Source: Glaciimonas sp. PAMC28666
GTDB lineage: Bacteria > Pseudomonadota > Gammaproteobacteria > Burkholderiales > Burkholderiaceae_D
Length of the DNA stretch: 64,000 nt
Direction: 5' to 3'
NCBI RefSeq assembly: GCF_016917355.1
Contig: NZ_CP070304.1
Coordinates: forward strand, 3,968,001-4,032,000
Positions 27,509-35,184 of this stretch are shown one piece after another (position 1 is the stretch's first letter; each line of letters begins with the position of its first letter). The position numbers and the translations under genes were made by a program. The notes below the pieces were generated by a model. The model was not told the DNA's origin. It was given only the letters and a program-made list of their open reading frames with translations, and did no database searches.

Positions 27509-28600
27509 ATGAAAAAAAATATACGCCATTCCGTCATTGTTGCAGGTTTGCTAAGCGCTGGAGTTGCATCCGCGCAAAGCCAGATCATTATGTACGGCAT
27601 TGTCGATACCGGCATTGCCTATACCACCAATGCCGATGCCAGGGGCGACTCCGTGGTGAAGATGCCATCGCTAACGGGGTCGTTTCCTTCCAGACTTGGA
27701 TTCAAGGGGACTGAAGATTTAGGGGGAGGCATGCAAGCTCTGTTTGTCCTCGAATCAGGATTCACTGTGGACGCTGGCGGGACGGGGCAAGGTGGACGTC
27801 TATTTGGACGGCAAGCTTACGTCGGCCTAAAAGGGGACTACGGCCAATTGATGCTGGGACGTCAGGTGACGATGACCTATCTCGCAACGCAGAAGTCAGA
27901 TGTGCTCGGTCCCAATCTGTTCTCTATAAGCAGTCTCGATTCGTACTTGCCGAACGCCAGGAGCGATAACGCGATAGGCTATCTCGGTACGTTCTCTCAA
28001 TTTACGCTAGGAGCGACTTATAGCTTTGGTCGGGATAATTCATCGGCCGGCGGTCCTGCAGCGACGAATTGTCCGGGTGAAGTTGCCGGCAATGCAAAAG
28101 CATGCAGACAATGGACTACCCTGATCGGATTCGATAATGCCGGGTATGGTGTCAATGCATCCTATGACATCATGTACGGAAATAGTGGCGCAGCCAGCGG
28201 CCTTACCAGCAGTGATAATAGCGACAGGCGCACGACCATAAACGGCTATTTTATGGTGGGCGATGTAAAGATTGGCATGGGAATTATCGATCGGAGTACC
28301 CATGCCGCCACTGCGAGTACAAATTCAGACTTATATTATATCGGCGCGAGCGCGCCGTTGTCCGCATCCTGGTTTATTGATGCGCAGGTGGCGCGGCTCA
28401 ATATAAAAAACAGTGCCAACGATACCAACATGCTGGTTACGCGCCTGACTTACTATTTGTCGAAGCGTACCGCTCTCTATACCTCACTGGGTTATATGAA
28501 GAACAGTGGCATTGCGGCAATTGCGCTGGATAGCGGTGGCACTGTAGGGGCGGGCAAAAATCAGGCGGGTATAATGTCAGGTATTCGGCACACTTTTTAG
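27509..28600 (+). CDS. outer-membrane general porin (Burkholderiales type)
   Basis: 363 aa with RBS AGGGAGACC. Signal peptide of about 22 residues ending in ASA, then QIIMYGIVDTGIAY, the conserved first strand of trimeric betaproteobacterial porins; FGRQAYVGLKGDYG in the body and a C-terminal Phe for outer-membrane assembly. Its place at the end of the gentisate cluster suggests uptake of aromatic acids. A 92-bp piece of this gene (27899-27990) recurs as debris at 33054-33145. Confidence 0.9.
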   Translation: MKKNIRHSVIVAGLLSAGVASAQSQIIMYGIVDTGIAYTTNADARGDSVVKMPSLTGSFPSRLGFKGTEDLGGGMQALFVLESGFTVDAGGTGQGGRLFGRQAYVGLKGDYGQLMLGRQVTMTYLATQKSDVLGPNLFSISSLDSYLPNARSDNAIGYLGTFSQFTLGATYSFGRDNSSAGGPAATNCPGEVAGNAKACRQWTTLIGFDNAGYGVNASYDIMYGNSGAASGLTSSDNSDRRTTINGYFMVGDVKIGMGIIDRSTHAATASTNSDLYYIGASAPLSASWFIDAQVARLNIKNSANDTNMLVTRLTYYLSKRTALYTSLGYMKNSGIAAIALDSGGTVGAGKNQAGIMSGIRHTF

Positions 28601-29098
28601 TGGTGGCCCCTGTACGTGCGCTCGCATTATTATGCGGAATGAAAAATTGACACGGGTAATTATCTGGGGATGATTACCCACGTGGCTTGTTTGTAAATAC
28701 CTGAAAGTAAACTACCGTATAAAATCTCTAAACCTACGAATCTAAACAATAATCGTTGGTATCTTTAAACTGTGCGCGTGCAGGCAAATTTATCATGACT
28801 TTTTTATAGAATTTGTAGGGTCTACGATTTTCGGGTAACGGTTTTTCTCTCGCTATATGTTTGACCTAAACCTTGCGTCGCCTGCACCCGCAACGCTTGG
28901 GTCTTCATCCCCTACCCATCGGCCGACCACCCCGGTAGCATCTTGAGGTGGCCCGAATGGTCCGTAAATTGCGCACTAAGTCATTCTTTGCCCACATTAT
29001 TCCAGCGGTGAAATTCGACCCGAAGCGGGTGGATGGTCGTCATTAGGTCGATCAATGCATAGCGGAGGACCGGCCGCAGCCTGGATGGGCCTCTTCAT
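28601..29098. other. convergent intergenic region
   Basis: About 500 bp between two converging genes. GGGTAAT/ATTACCC with a 12-nt loop at 28654-28679 could be a weak terminator. The remainder shows no gene, RNA or repeat that I recognise. Confidence 0.4.
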
Positions 29099-30409
29099 TC
29101 AATGGCCGTGACGCGGCTTGCCAATCGCAGATGTTCGCCTTGCCTGCCGGCTTAACAGCAATGTCACAACTGCCGACACTACCAGCGTTGCAGCCACTAC
29201 ATAGAGGCCAGCAGCATATCCGCCGGTGACATTCTTCAACCAGCCGATCGCAAACGGGCCGACAAAGCCCCCAAGATTGCCAACGGAATTGATCATTGCT
29301 ATACCAGCGGCAGCGCCTGCTCCCGATAGGAAAGAGCTTGGCATTGCCCACAACGGGGCTTTGGCTGAACTGATACCGACATTCACCGCGACCAGTGCCA
29401 CAACCACCCACAACGCTGTACTCGCCAGGCCCGCAAAGATAAGGCCTACACATGCCAGTATGCAAGGGATCACGACGTGCCAGGTGCGCTCTCCGGTCCG
29501 ATCCGAATGCTTCGCCCACAGGATCATGGCGACCACGGCGACAACACTCGGCACACCGGTCAGCAAGCCGGTTTGCAACGGCGTGAAGCCAAATTCACGA
29601 ATGATGAGCGGTGCCCACAAGCCGAGCGTATAGAGGCCGGCGGAGGTGCCAAAATAGATGAGAGCGAGCGCCAGAACGCGTGGATCTTTGAGCGCGCTAA
29701 AAGCGCCTGCGGTATGCCCCGCATTCGTTTGCTTTACATCGGCTTCTGCCTTCAGTTTGGCTATCAGCCATTCACGTTCATCGGTCGCCAGCCATTCTGC
29801 CTTGGCAGGAATATCAGTCAGGTATTTCAATACCACAAATCCAAGAATCACCGCCGGGACCGCTTCAATGATGTAAAGAAACTGCCAGTCTGCCAGGCCG
29901 AAGATAGGTGGCAACTGCATGATGGCGCCCGACAGGGGAGAGCCGATCGCTACAGAAATTGGTGCCGCAGCCATAAACCAGGCTGCCGCGACGGCACGTT
30001 GCTTCACCGGAAACCACAGGCTTAGATAAAGAATGATGCCCGGGAAGAAGCCGGCTTCTGCAACTCCCAGCAAGAAACGCAATGCATAGAAGCTGTTCGG
30101 CCCGACCGCAAAGGCCGATAGCGCAGAGATGATGCCCCAGGTAACCATCACTCGTGCGATCCAGATACGTGCGCCGACACGATGAAGTATCAGATTGGAC
30201 GGGACTTCAAATAAGAAGTAGCCGATGAAAAACAGGCCGCCTCCCAAGCCAAATGCCGTCGGCGAGAGGCCAATGGCCTTATTCATCGTCATTGCTGCAA
30301 AGCCGACGTTGACACGGTCGAGGAAGCTGACAAAGTAAAGCGCCATAACAAACGGAATAATGCGCCACATGAGCTTGCGGGATACGCGTGATTCGAGATC
30401 AGATTTCAT
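29099..30409 (-). CDS. MFS transporter, ACS family (TtuB-like, tartrate/D-malate)
   Basis: 436 aa, 12 membrane segments. RVSRKLMWRIIPFVMALYF ... FLDRVNVGFAAMTMNKAIGLS is the typical start of anion:cation symporters, with GYFLFEVPSNLILHRVGARIWIARVM in helices 2-3. Good RBS (GGAGGAGAC). It lies downstream of the D-malate/tartrate dehydrogenase gene in the same direction, with a decayed glycerate-kinase gene between them, which recalls the ttuB-C-D tartrate operon. Likely substrate: D-malate, tartrate or a similar diacid. Confidence 0.8.
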   Translation of the reverse strand: MKSDLESRVSRKLMWRIIPFVMALYFVSFLDRVNVGFAAMTMNKAIGLSPTAFGLGGGLFFIGYFLFEVPSNLILHRVGARIWIARVMVTWGIISALSAFAVGPNSFYALRFLLGVAEAGFFPGIILYLSLWFPVKQRAVAAAWFMAAAPISVAIGSPLSGAIMQLPPIFGLADWQFLYIIEAVPAVILGFVVLKYLTDIPAKAEWLATDEREWLIAKLKAEADVKQTNAGHTAGAFSALKDPRVLALALIYFGTSAGLYTLGLWAPLIIREFGFTPLQTGLLTGVPSVVAVVAMILWAKHSDRTGERTWHVVIPCILACVGLIFAGLASTALWVVVALVAVNVGISSAKAPLWAMPSSFLSGAGAAAGIAMINSVGNLGGFVGPFAIGWLKNVTGGYAAGLYVVAATLVVSAVVTLLLSRQARRTSAIGKPRHGH

Positions 30410-30540
30410 TGTCTCCTCCTTAGAGGTTATAGCATTACATTGTTAAAAAAAATGAATAGTGCTACCGAGGAAACGACCGTTAACACCGGTTCTTTTTGGT
30501 ACTCGGTAGGTAAGAATCGCGGAATTTTCTTTGCCGTTCT

Positions 30541-30690
30541 AATTGGGATGCCGACGTCTCGCGCTTTGCCTTCAATGGCGTCACCGAGGATATGCGTACT
30601 GATCCCTCTTTTTGTGGGGAGCTTAGCCGCCGCTTCCAGAGCGAGTTGAGGTGTGGCAATCAGATGTATTTCGATAGACGGAAGGCGAGC
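30541..30690 (-). pseudogene. remnant of ttuD-type glycerate kinase/hydroxypyruvate reductase
   Basis: The minus strand reads HLIATPQLALEAAAKLPT followed by ILGDAIEGKARDVG, the conserved nucleotide-binding segment of the TtuD/glycerate-2-kinase family. Both sides lose similarity, so only about 45 codons of a ~420-aa protein remain. The surrounding open frame (30427-30804) is not a functional gene. Confidence 0.65.
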
Positions 30691-30752
30691 AAGCAAGGTT
30701 GCTCTCCCTATTTTTATGTTTTTCCGACCGAAGCTTGCCGGGAAGTTTACGG

Positions 30753-31850
30753 CTACGCAGCGGATTTTTCTAACGTAATCGTGGCCTTTTCGATGAACGC
30801 GCAAACAGCAGCAGTCACTTGCACTGTTGTGGCATTGCCACCCAAATCTCGGGTATGCAAGGAAGTGTCGGCGGTCACCGCTTCGACGGCCTGCATGACA
30901 CTTTTTGCAGCGTCATATTCACCCAGATGTTCAAGCATCATCACAAGCGACCAGAAAGTTCCAACCGGGTTGGCCAGGCCCTTTCCCATGATGTCAAATG
31001 CCGAACCATGGATCGGTTCAAACATCGAAGGATAGCGACGCTCTGGATCGATATTGCCGGTTGGCGCAATACCCAGGCTGCCCGCGAGTGCCGCCGCCAG
31101 ATCGCTCAGAATGTCGGCGTGAAGATTGGTAGCGACGATTGTGTCTAGCGTTGCGGGACGATTAACCATGCGTGCCGTTGCAGCGTCGACCAGTTCTTTG
31201 TCCCAATTCACATCAGGGAACTCTTGTGCAATCTGAACAGCGATTTCATCCCACATCACCATAGCGTGACGTTGCGCATTACTCTTGGTGACGACGGTTA
31301 GCAACTTGCGCGGACGCGATTGCGCCAGACGAAATGCGAAGCGCATGATGCGTTCCACACCGGCACGCGTCATTATCGAGACGTCCGTTGCGGCTTCGAT
31401 CGGATGCCCTTGATGGACACGACCCCCGACGCCGGAGTATTCGCCTTCGGAGTTTTCACGGACGATTACCCAGTTCAGATCGTCTTGCTTGCAACGCTTC
31501 AGCGGTGCATCAATGCCTGGCAGAATTTGGGTCGGGCGCACGTTGGCGTATTGATCGAAACCCTGGCAGATTTTAAGGCGTAAGCCCCATAAGGTGATGT
31601 GATCGGGAATATCCGGGTCGCCCGCCGAACCAAACAGGATCGCGTCCTTGTCACGCAGCGCATCCAGGCCGTCAGCAGGCATCATCGCGCCGGTCTTGCG
31701 ATAGTAGTCGCCACCCCAGTCGAAATCTTGAAATTCGAATGCAAACGTCTTGTTCGTTTTGGCCAGCGCTTCCAACACCTGCCGACCTGCCGGAACGACT
31801 TCCTTGCCGATGCCGTCACCTGGAATAGTTGCGATGCGATAGGTTTTCAT
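30753..31850 (-). CDS. dmlA: D-malate/tartrate dehydrogenase (decarboxylating), DmlA/TtuC type
   Basis: 365 aa from the ATG at 31850 (AAGG 8 bp upstream). Isocitrate/isopropylmalate dehydrogenase fold: RIATIPGDGIGKEVVPAG, then NWVIVRENSEGEYSGVGG, the metal site around NLHADILSDLAAALAGSLGIAPTGNI, and EPIHGSAFDIMGKGLANPVG. The ENSEGEYSG segment separates this group from LeuB. It oxidatively decarboxylates D-malate (or tartrate) to pyruvate (or related products) with NAD. In this window it would consume the D-malate expected from the LeuCD-like hydratase. Divergent from a LysR gene. Confidence 0.82.
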   Translation of the reverse strand: MKTYRIATIPGDGIGKEVVPAGRQVLEALAKTNKTFAFEFQDFDWGGDYYRKTGAMMPADGLDALRDKDAILFGSAGDPDIPDHITLWGLRLKICQGFDQYANVRPTQILPGIDAPLKRCKQDDLNWVIVRENSEGEYSGVGGRVHQGHPIEAATDVSIMTRAGVERIMRFAFRLAQSRPRKLLTVVTKSNAQRHAMVMWDEIAVQIAQEFPDVNWDKELVDAATARMVNRPATLDTIVATNLHADILSDLAAALAGSLGIAPTGNIDPERRYPSMFEPIHGSAFDIMGKGLANPVGTFWSLVMMLEHLGEYDAAKSVMQAVEAVTADTSLHTRDLGGNATTVQVTAAVCAFIEKATITLEKSAA

Positions 31851-31872
31851 GTCAGGTGCCTTCAAAAATGTT

Positions 31873-31888
31873 AAGTGTGATTGCACTT
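31873..31888. promoter_or_regulatory. candidate LysR operator between dmlA and its regulator
   Basis: AAGTG-TGATTG-CACTT, an inverted repeat with flanking T and A (T-N11-A character), in the 110-bp divergent spacer and 23 bp before the dehydrogenase start. Confidence 0.45.
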
Positions 31889-31960
31889 TACCTACGTTTT
31901 TTGACAAAAACCGGTGCTAAACTTAAAGCATTCTTAACTATTATTCACAAATGAGACGCC

Positions 31961-32878
31961 ATGCATGATACTGTTTTGCCATCAGATTTAGGCTTTTTTT
32001 CCACCCTCGCAGCTTCTGGAAGCCTCAGCGCCACCGCTCGCGAGCTAGGCTTAACGGCGGCTGCGGTAAGCAAGCATTTAACACAAATGGAGAGCCGGGC
32101 TGGCGTACCGCTGGTGAATCGGACAACGCGGCGCATGATGCTCACACCGGAGGGCGAGCTTTACTTAGAGCATGCGCGCCGGATTTTGGATCAAATCAAC
32201 GAGCTTTCGGAGTTGCTTGGCAGCGCCAAGAAGCGGCCGGAGGGTCTGCTGCGTGTCAACGCAACACTTGGATTCGGTCGAAGCCATGTGGCACCGGCGA
32301 TCTCTCAATTCGTCGCCGCTTATCCGCAAGTCTCGGTACAACTACAACTTTCGGTCATGCCGCCACCGCTCACCGACGACACGTTCGACGTCTGCATCCG
32401 ATTCGGCGAACCGCCGGATACGCGCGTCGTCGCTCGGCGTTTAGCTCCCAATCGCCGAGTGCTATGCGCGACGCCAGCTTACCTGGCGCGACGTGGTACG
32501 CCAAACACGCCGCACGACCTGACGAAGCACAATTGCATAGGTATCAGGCAGGGAGATGAAGCGTACGGCGTCTGGCGCCTGACGACGGGAAGCGGGTCGG
32601 CCAGGAAGACCGAGATCGTGAAGATCCGCGGCAACCTGACCACCAACGATGGTGAAATCGCAGTGAAATGGGCGCTCGATGACCATGGAATTTTGTTGCG
32701 TGCTGAATGGGATGTTAAACAATACCTAAGCGACGGCAGGCTGGTTCGGGTGCTATCCAATTGCGATACGCCCAATGCGGATATTTTTGCAGTCTATTTG
32801 CAGCGTCATCAGATGTCGAATCGTATTCGTACTTTCGTGGATTTTATTGCGCAAGAGTTGGCACCCGCGGAGGAATAG
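31961..32878 (+). CDS. LysR-family regulator (DmlR-like)
   Basis: 305 aa. HTH near the N terminus (LGFFSTLAASGSLSATARELGLTAAAVSKHL is the region) followed by a periplasmic-binding-fold effector domain (GLLRVNATLGFGRSHVAPAI ... DVCIRFGEPPDTRVVARRL). This AaeR/DmlR-type arrangement, divergent from a D-malate dehydrogenase gene, matches the dmlR-dmlA layout of E. coli. It probably activates dmlA in response to D-malate. Confidence 0.8.
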   Translation: MHDTVLPSDLGFFSTLAASGSLSATARELGLTAAAVSKHLTQMESRAGVPLVNRTTRRMMLTPEGELYLEHARRILDQINELSELLGSAKKRPEGLLRVNATLGFGRSHVAPAISQFVAAYPQVSVQLQLSVMPPPLTDDTFDVCIRFGEPPDTRVVARRLAPNRRVLCATPAYLARRGTPNTPHDLTKHNCIGIRQGDEAYGVWRLTTGSGSARKTEIVKIRGNLTTNDGEIAVKWALDDHGILLRAEWDVKQYLSDGRLVRVLSNCDTPNADIFAVYLQRHQMSNRIRTFVDFIAQELAPAEE

Positions 32879-33053
32879 AGGTATTTTGCTCGCTGCGACA
32901 GATCTCTTTTTCGTTTAGATCAATGACTTATCAAAATTGATAATATCCTAGGCGTGGTGTTTACTCCTATCTAATCTTTTCCGAGTGAAATATTCAATTC
33001 CTTGCCTGACCTGCTGTAAGCCACCGGCTTCACAAACAACCGACTGCCATTGG

Positions 33054-33145
33054 GATGTGCTCGGTCCCAATCTGTTCTCTATCAGTAGTCTCGATTCATA
33101 TTTGCCGAACGCCAGGAGCGATAACGCGATCGGCTATATCGGTAC
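33054..33145 (+). pseudogene. internal fragment of the porin gene
   Basis: 92 bp matching 27899-27990 of the porin gene with six mismatches, coding for VLGPNLFSISSLDSYLPNAR and the next ten residues. It is bounded abruptly on both sides and joins directly to an antitoxin fragment. The sequence from 32879 to 33053 holds nothing recognised. Confidence 0.85.
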
Positions 33146-33247
33146 TTCCAGACGTTTGCCTAATGCCGCGGCGTATTTTCGTAAGGCTCTATGGCTTTGG
33201 GGAGTGCTTGCCTTTTGCCAGTGCACTTCCCAAGCGGGCGACCGCTG
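33146..33247 (-). pseudogene. 3' fragment of a HigA-like antitoxin gene
   Basis: Aligns with the 3' end of the antitoxin gene at 34589 (TTCCAGACGTTTGCC start, GCGACCGCTG end). The minus strand reads AVARLGSALAKGKHSP, then a frameshift, then ALRKYAAALGKRLE. Its homologue lies about 1.4 kb to the right. Confidence 0.75.
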
Positions 33248-33304
33248 AACAGAATTGAGTATAGTTATTTGTTATTAATTATTTTATTGGTGCGCACACA
33301 CGAA

Positions 33305-33333
33305 TTGACAGGGAGGGACAGTGGGGATATTCT
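33305..33333 (+). promoter_or_regulatory. sigma-70 promoter of leader copy B
   Basis: TTGACA and TATTCT with a 17-bp spacer. It holds the same place relative to the attenuator as the promoters of copies A and C, although the surrounding sequence is different. Confidence 0.6.
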
Positions 33334-33339
33334 GCAAGT

Positions 33340-33548
33340 CGGCGCTTCAAAACGCCAAAACAAGCGGAATGTCACCCCGTCAGTCTGTGACATTTTTTAC
33401 GTCCATAGTGTGTAGTGCTCTTATGGGCGGGTTGTGGCAGAAATACAATACCCGCAAGGGGAATACTGTCAGCCGTCTTGTTTCGGTTTTGAACCTCCCG
33501 CCCACCCGCTTCAAAACGGGTTCAGCCTCAAAAACAAGGAGCAACACT
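33340..33548 (+). ncRNA. structured leader RNA upstream of a BRO-N gene (copy B)
   Basis: Same element order as copies A and C with diverged sequence: attenuator (33368-33398), TGGGCGGG (33424-33431), CCC-GCAA-GGG (33451-33460), stem GTTTTGAA/TTCAAAAC (33486-33493 and 33510-33517) and loop CCCGCCCA (33497-33504). Compared with copies A/C, two base pairs of the stem and one of the long-range pairing have changed on both sides. The gene that follows is unrelated to rha, so the leader travels independently of the coding sequence. Confidence 0.7.
33368..33398 (+). terminator. leader attenuator (copy B)
   Basis: AATGTCAC / GTGACATT, fully Watson-Crick here, around an 11-nt loop, then TTTT. The one difference from copies A/C replaces a G-U pair by A-U. 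Confidence 0.65.
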
Positions 33549-34286
33549 ATGAGCATACTGATTTTTCAAAATATTAAGTTCAATGTCATTAATCATTTGG
33601 GGCAACCGTGGCTTCGCGCCGACGAAATCTCTCATGCTCTGGGCTACATTGGCGAAAGTAGCATTAACCGAATTTATGTACGACGGTCGACAGAGTTCAC
33701 CGATAGTATGGCCTGCTCAATTAAATTGCCCGAGCAGGTCCAGCAGCGCGCTGTCCAAATTTTTAGTTTGCGGGGAGCGCATTTGTTGGCCATGTTTGCT
33801 CGTACTAAGGTAGCAGCAGAGTTTCGTCGCTGGGCGCTTGATGTTTTGGACAGGAGGAATAATAAGGTCTCCCAAGCGAATAACTTTGATGTTTATGCCG
33901 CTATGACTGAAGGCTTGTCAGCACTCTCAATTCCGTTGCCGCGAAAACTACACCAGCAAATCAATCGTAAAGCATCCTCAATGTTGTCCGAGGTTTATGA
34001 GGTTTTGCGTGAGCACATTAAAGGACAAATCGCTCATCGCGCTCTCATCGGGTTCCCACGTAAACTTGATTTAGCCAGAGCGCAGCTCGTTGTCGATAGC
34101 TGTGATCTCGGTAGGGCGCTTGCGCAGCGGCAGCTACTTGCGCTGGACCAAATTAATAGTGCTGTTCGTTTGCATCTGCAGCTGTCGAAAGATTTACTGG
34201 CACAATTACCTCCCGATCTCAGCTTTGATCGCGGTAGCCAAGAAGTGCCGTTCTGTCCGACCCATCCAAAGCATTATGTTCATTGA
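33549..34286 (+). CDS. BRO-N domain phage antirepressor-like protein
   Basis: 245 aa from the ATG at 33549 (AAGGAG upstream). N-terminal BRO-N domain: IKFNVINHLGQPWLRADEIS, then HALGYIGESSINRIY and LRGAHLLAMFARTKVAAEFRRWALDVLD. The C-terminal half is helical with no assigned domain. Prophage antirepressors carry this domain, but no phage structural gene is nearby. It shares only its 5' leader with the two rha genes. Confidence 0.75.
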   Translation: MSILIFQNIKFNVINHLGQPWLRADEISHALGYIGESSINRIYVRRSTEFTDSMACSIKLPEQVQQRAVQIFSLRGAHLLAMFARTKVAAEFRRWALDVLDRRNNKVSQANNFDVYAAMTEGLSALSIPLPRKLHQQINRKASSMLSEVYEVLREHIKGQIAHRALIGFPRKLDLARAQLVVDSCDLGRALAQRQLLALDQINSAVRLHLQLSKDLLAQLPPDLSFDRGSQEVPFCPTHPKHYVH

Positions 34287-34383
34287 GTCGCTTTGCAAAT
34301 AAAGCCATTAATATTTTTATCGATAGATGCTTCGATAAACGCAAAATGAACGTTGCGAGATAGGTTTGAGGTAATAGTGCGCC

Positions 34384-34512
34384 TGTATTTTAGAAGAGTA
34401 TTAGAAACCGCCTAACAAACAGTCTAAAAGGACAAATAAAAAGGGTCTGCAATTGCTTGCAGGCCCTTTTTTAGTCTGGCTCCTCGATGTGGACTCGAAC
34501 CAGGGACCTGCG
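34384..34512 (-). repeat. tRNA-Asn 3'-end repeat I (left island boundary)
   Basis: Contains 36 bp of the tRNA-Asn 3' end (34477-34512, ACTCGAACCAGGGACCTGCG), the adjoining terminator palindrome (GGGTCTGCAA-TTGC-TTGCAGGCCC) and ~55 bp of flank, all also at 42403 and 47298. The most diverged of the three copies. Interpreted as an old attachment-site scar. Confidence 0.7.
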
Positions 34513-34588
34513 TTTTGAGTCGGTACAGCTTACAAAATATAAATTCGACGTTATAGTCGGATTTATATTTTGCATATTGCGATAGGTA

Positions 34589-34900
34589 TTACACGAGATG
34601 TATTTCCAGACGTTTGCCAAGCGCGGTGGCGTATTTTCGCAAGGAACTGAGGCTCGGAGAGTGCTTGCCTGAGGCCAGTGCACTTTCTAATCTGGCGACC
34701 GCTGGCGCTTTGGTTCCCATGCGCTCAGCAATCTGCGCTTGGGTCAGTCCTGCCGATTTGCGAGCAGCGAGAATCTCATCCAAGATAGCGAATTCTTCTC
34801 GATTCAGTCGTTCGTATTCCGCACGAATGGTAGGGTTCTCAAGGGCTTTGGCTTTGAGTTGTGCGTGAGTCATAGTTGATAGTGAATGATTAGATGCCAT
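34589..34900 (-). CDS. XRE-family antitoxin (HigA-like)
   Basis: 103 aa. C-terminal HTH: ARKSAGLTQAQIAERMGTKA then AVARLESALASGKHSPSLSS. Antitoxins of this type follow a Gp49/RelE-type toxin gene and overlap it, and here the remnant of such a toxin overlaps its first codons. With the toxin broken, this is an orphan antitoxin that may still act as a repressor. Confidence 0.8.
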   Translation of the reverse strand: MASNHSLSTMTHAQLKAKALENPTIRAEYERLNREEFAILDEILAARKSAGLTQAQIAERMGTKAPAVARLESALASGKHSPSLSSLRKYATALGKRLEIHLV

Positions 34901-35097
34901 TTTTAAATTCCTTCATGCGATTTTCTGCAATACGTTTCACTTTCAGGGGTGTTTTTTGTGTCTTTTTTACGGAGCTATGCAACATACAAATTTCGCGGCC
35001 AATTACAGTACAGTAAAAGACGCGAGCGTTACCTTCAGCGCTTTCAAGCGCAACTCAAAGAGACCGTCATCAATAGTTGGGTCATAGAGCGCTAATG
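34890..35097 (-). pseudogene. frameshifted, 5'-truncated RelE/HigB-type toxin
   Basis: The minus strand reads LYDPTIDDGLFELRLK, then after a 1-nt frameshift near 35040 SAEGNARVFYCTVIGREICM and HSSVKKTQKTPLKVKRIAENR to a stop that overlaps the antitoxin ATG. These are the conserved blocks of Gp49-like toxins (GLFELR, ARVFY, KKTQKTP). The N-terminal ~40 codons are missing. This is a textbook decayed toxin beside an intact antitoxin. Confidence 0.75.
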
Positions 35098-35184
35098 ACA
35101 ACTACCGCTGTCTTGCGGACGCTCAAGAAACCCACCTGGCCGTCCGAGTTCCGTGGAAATGCGACATCCACGTTCAGGCACATC

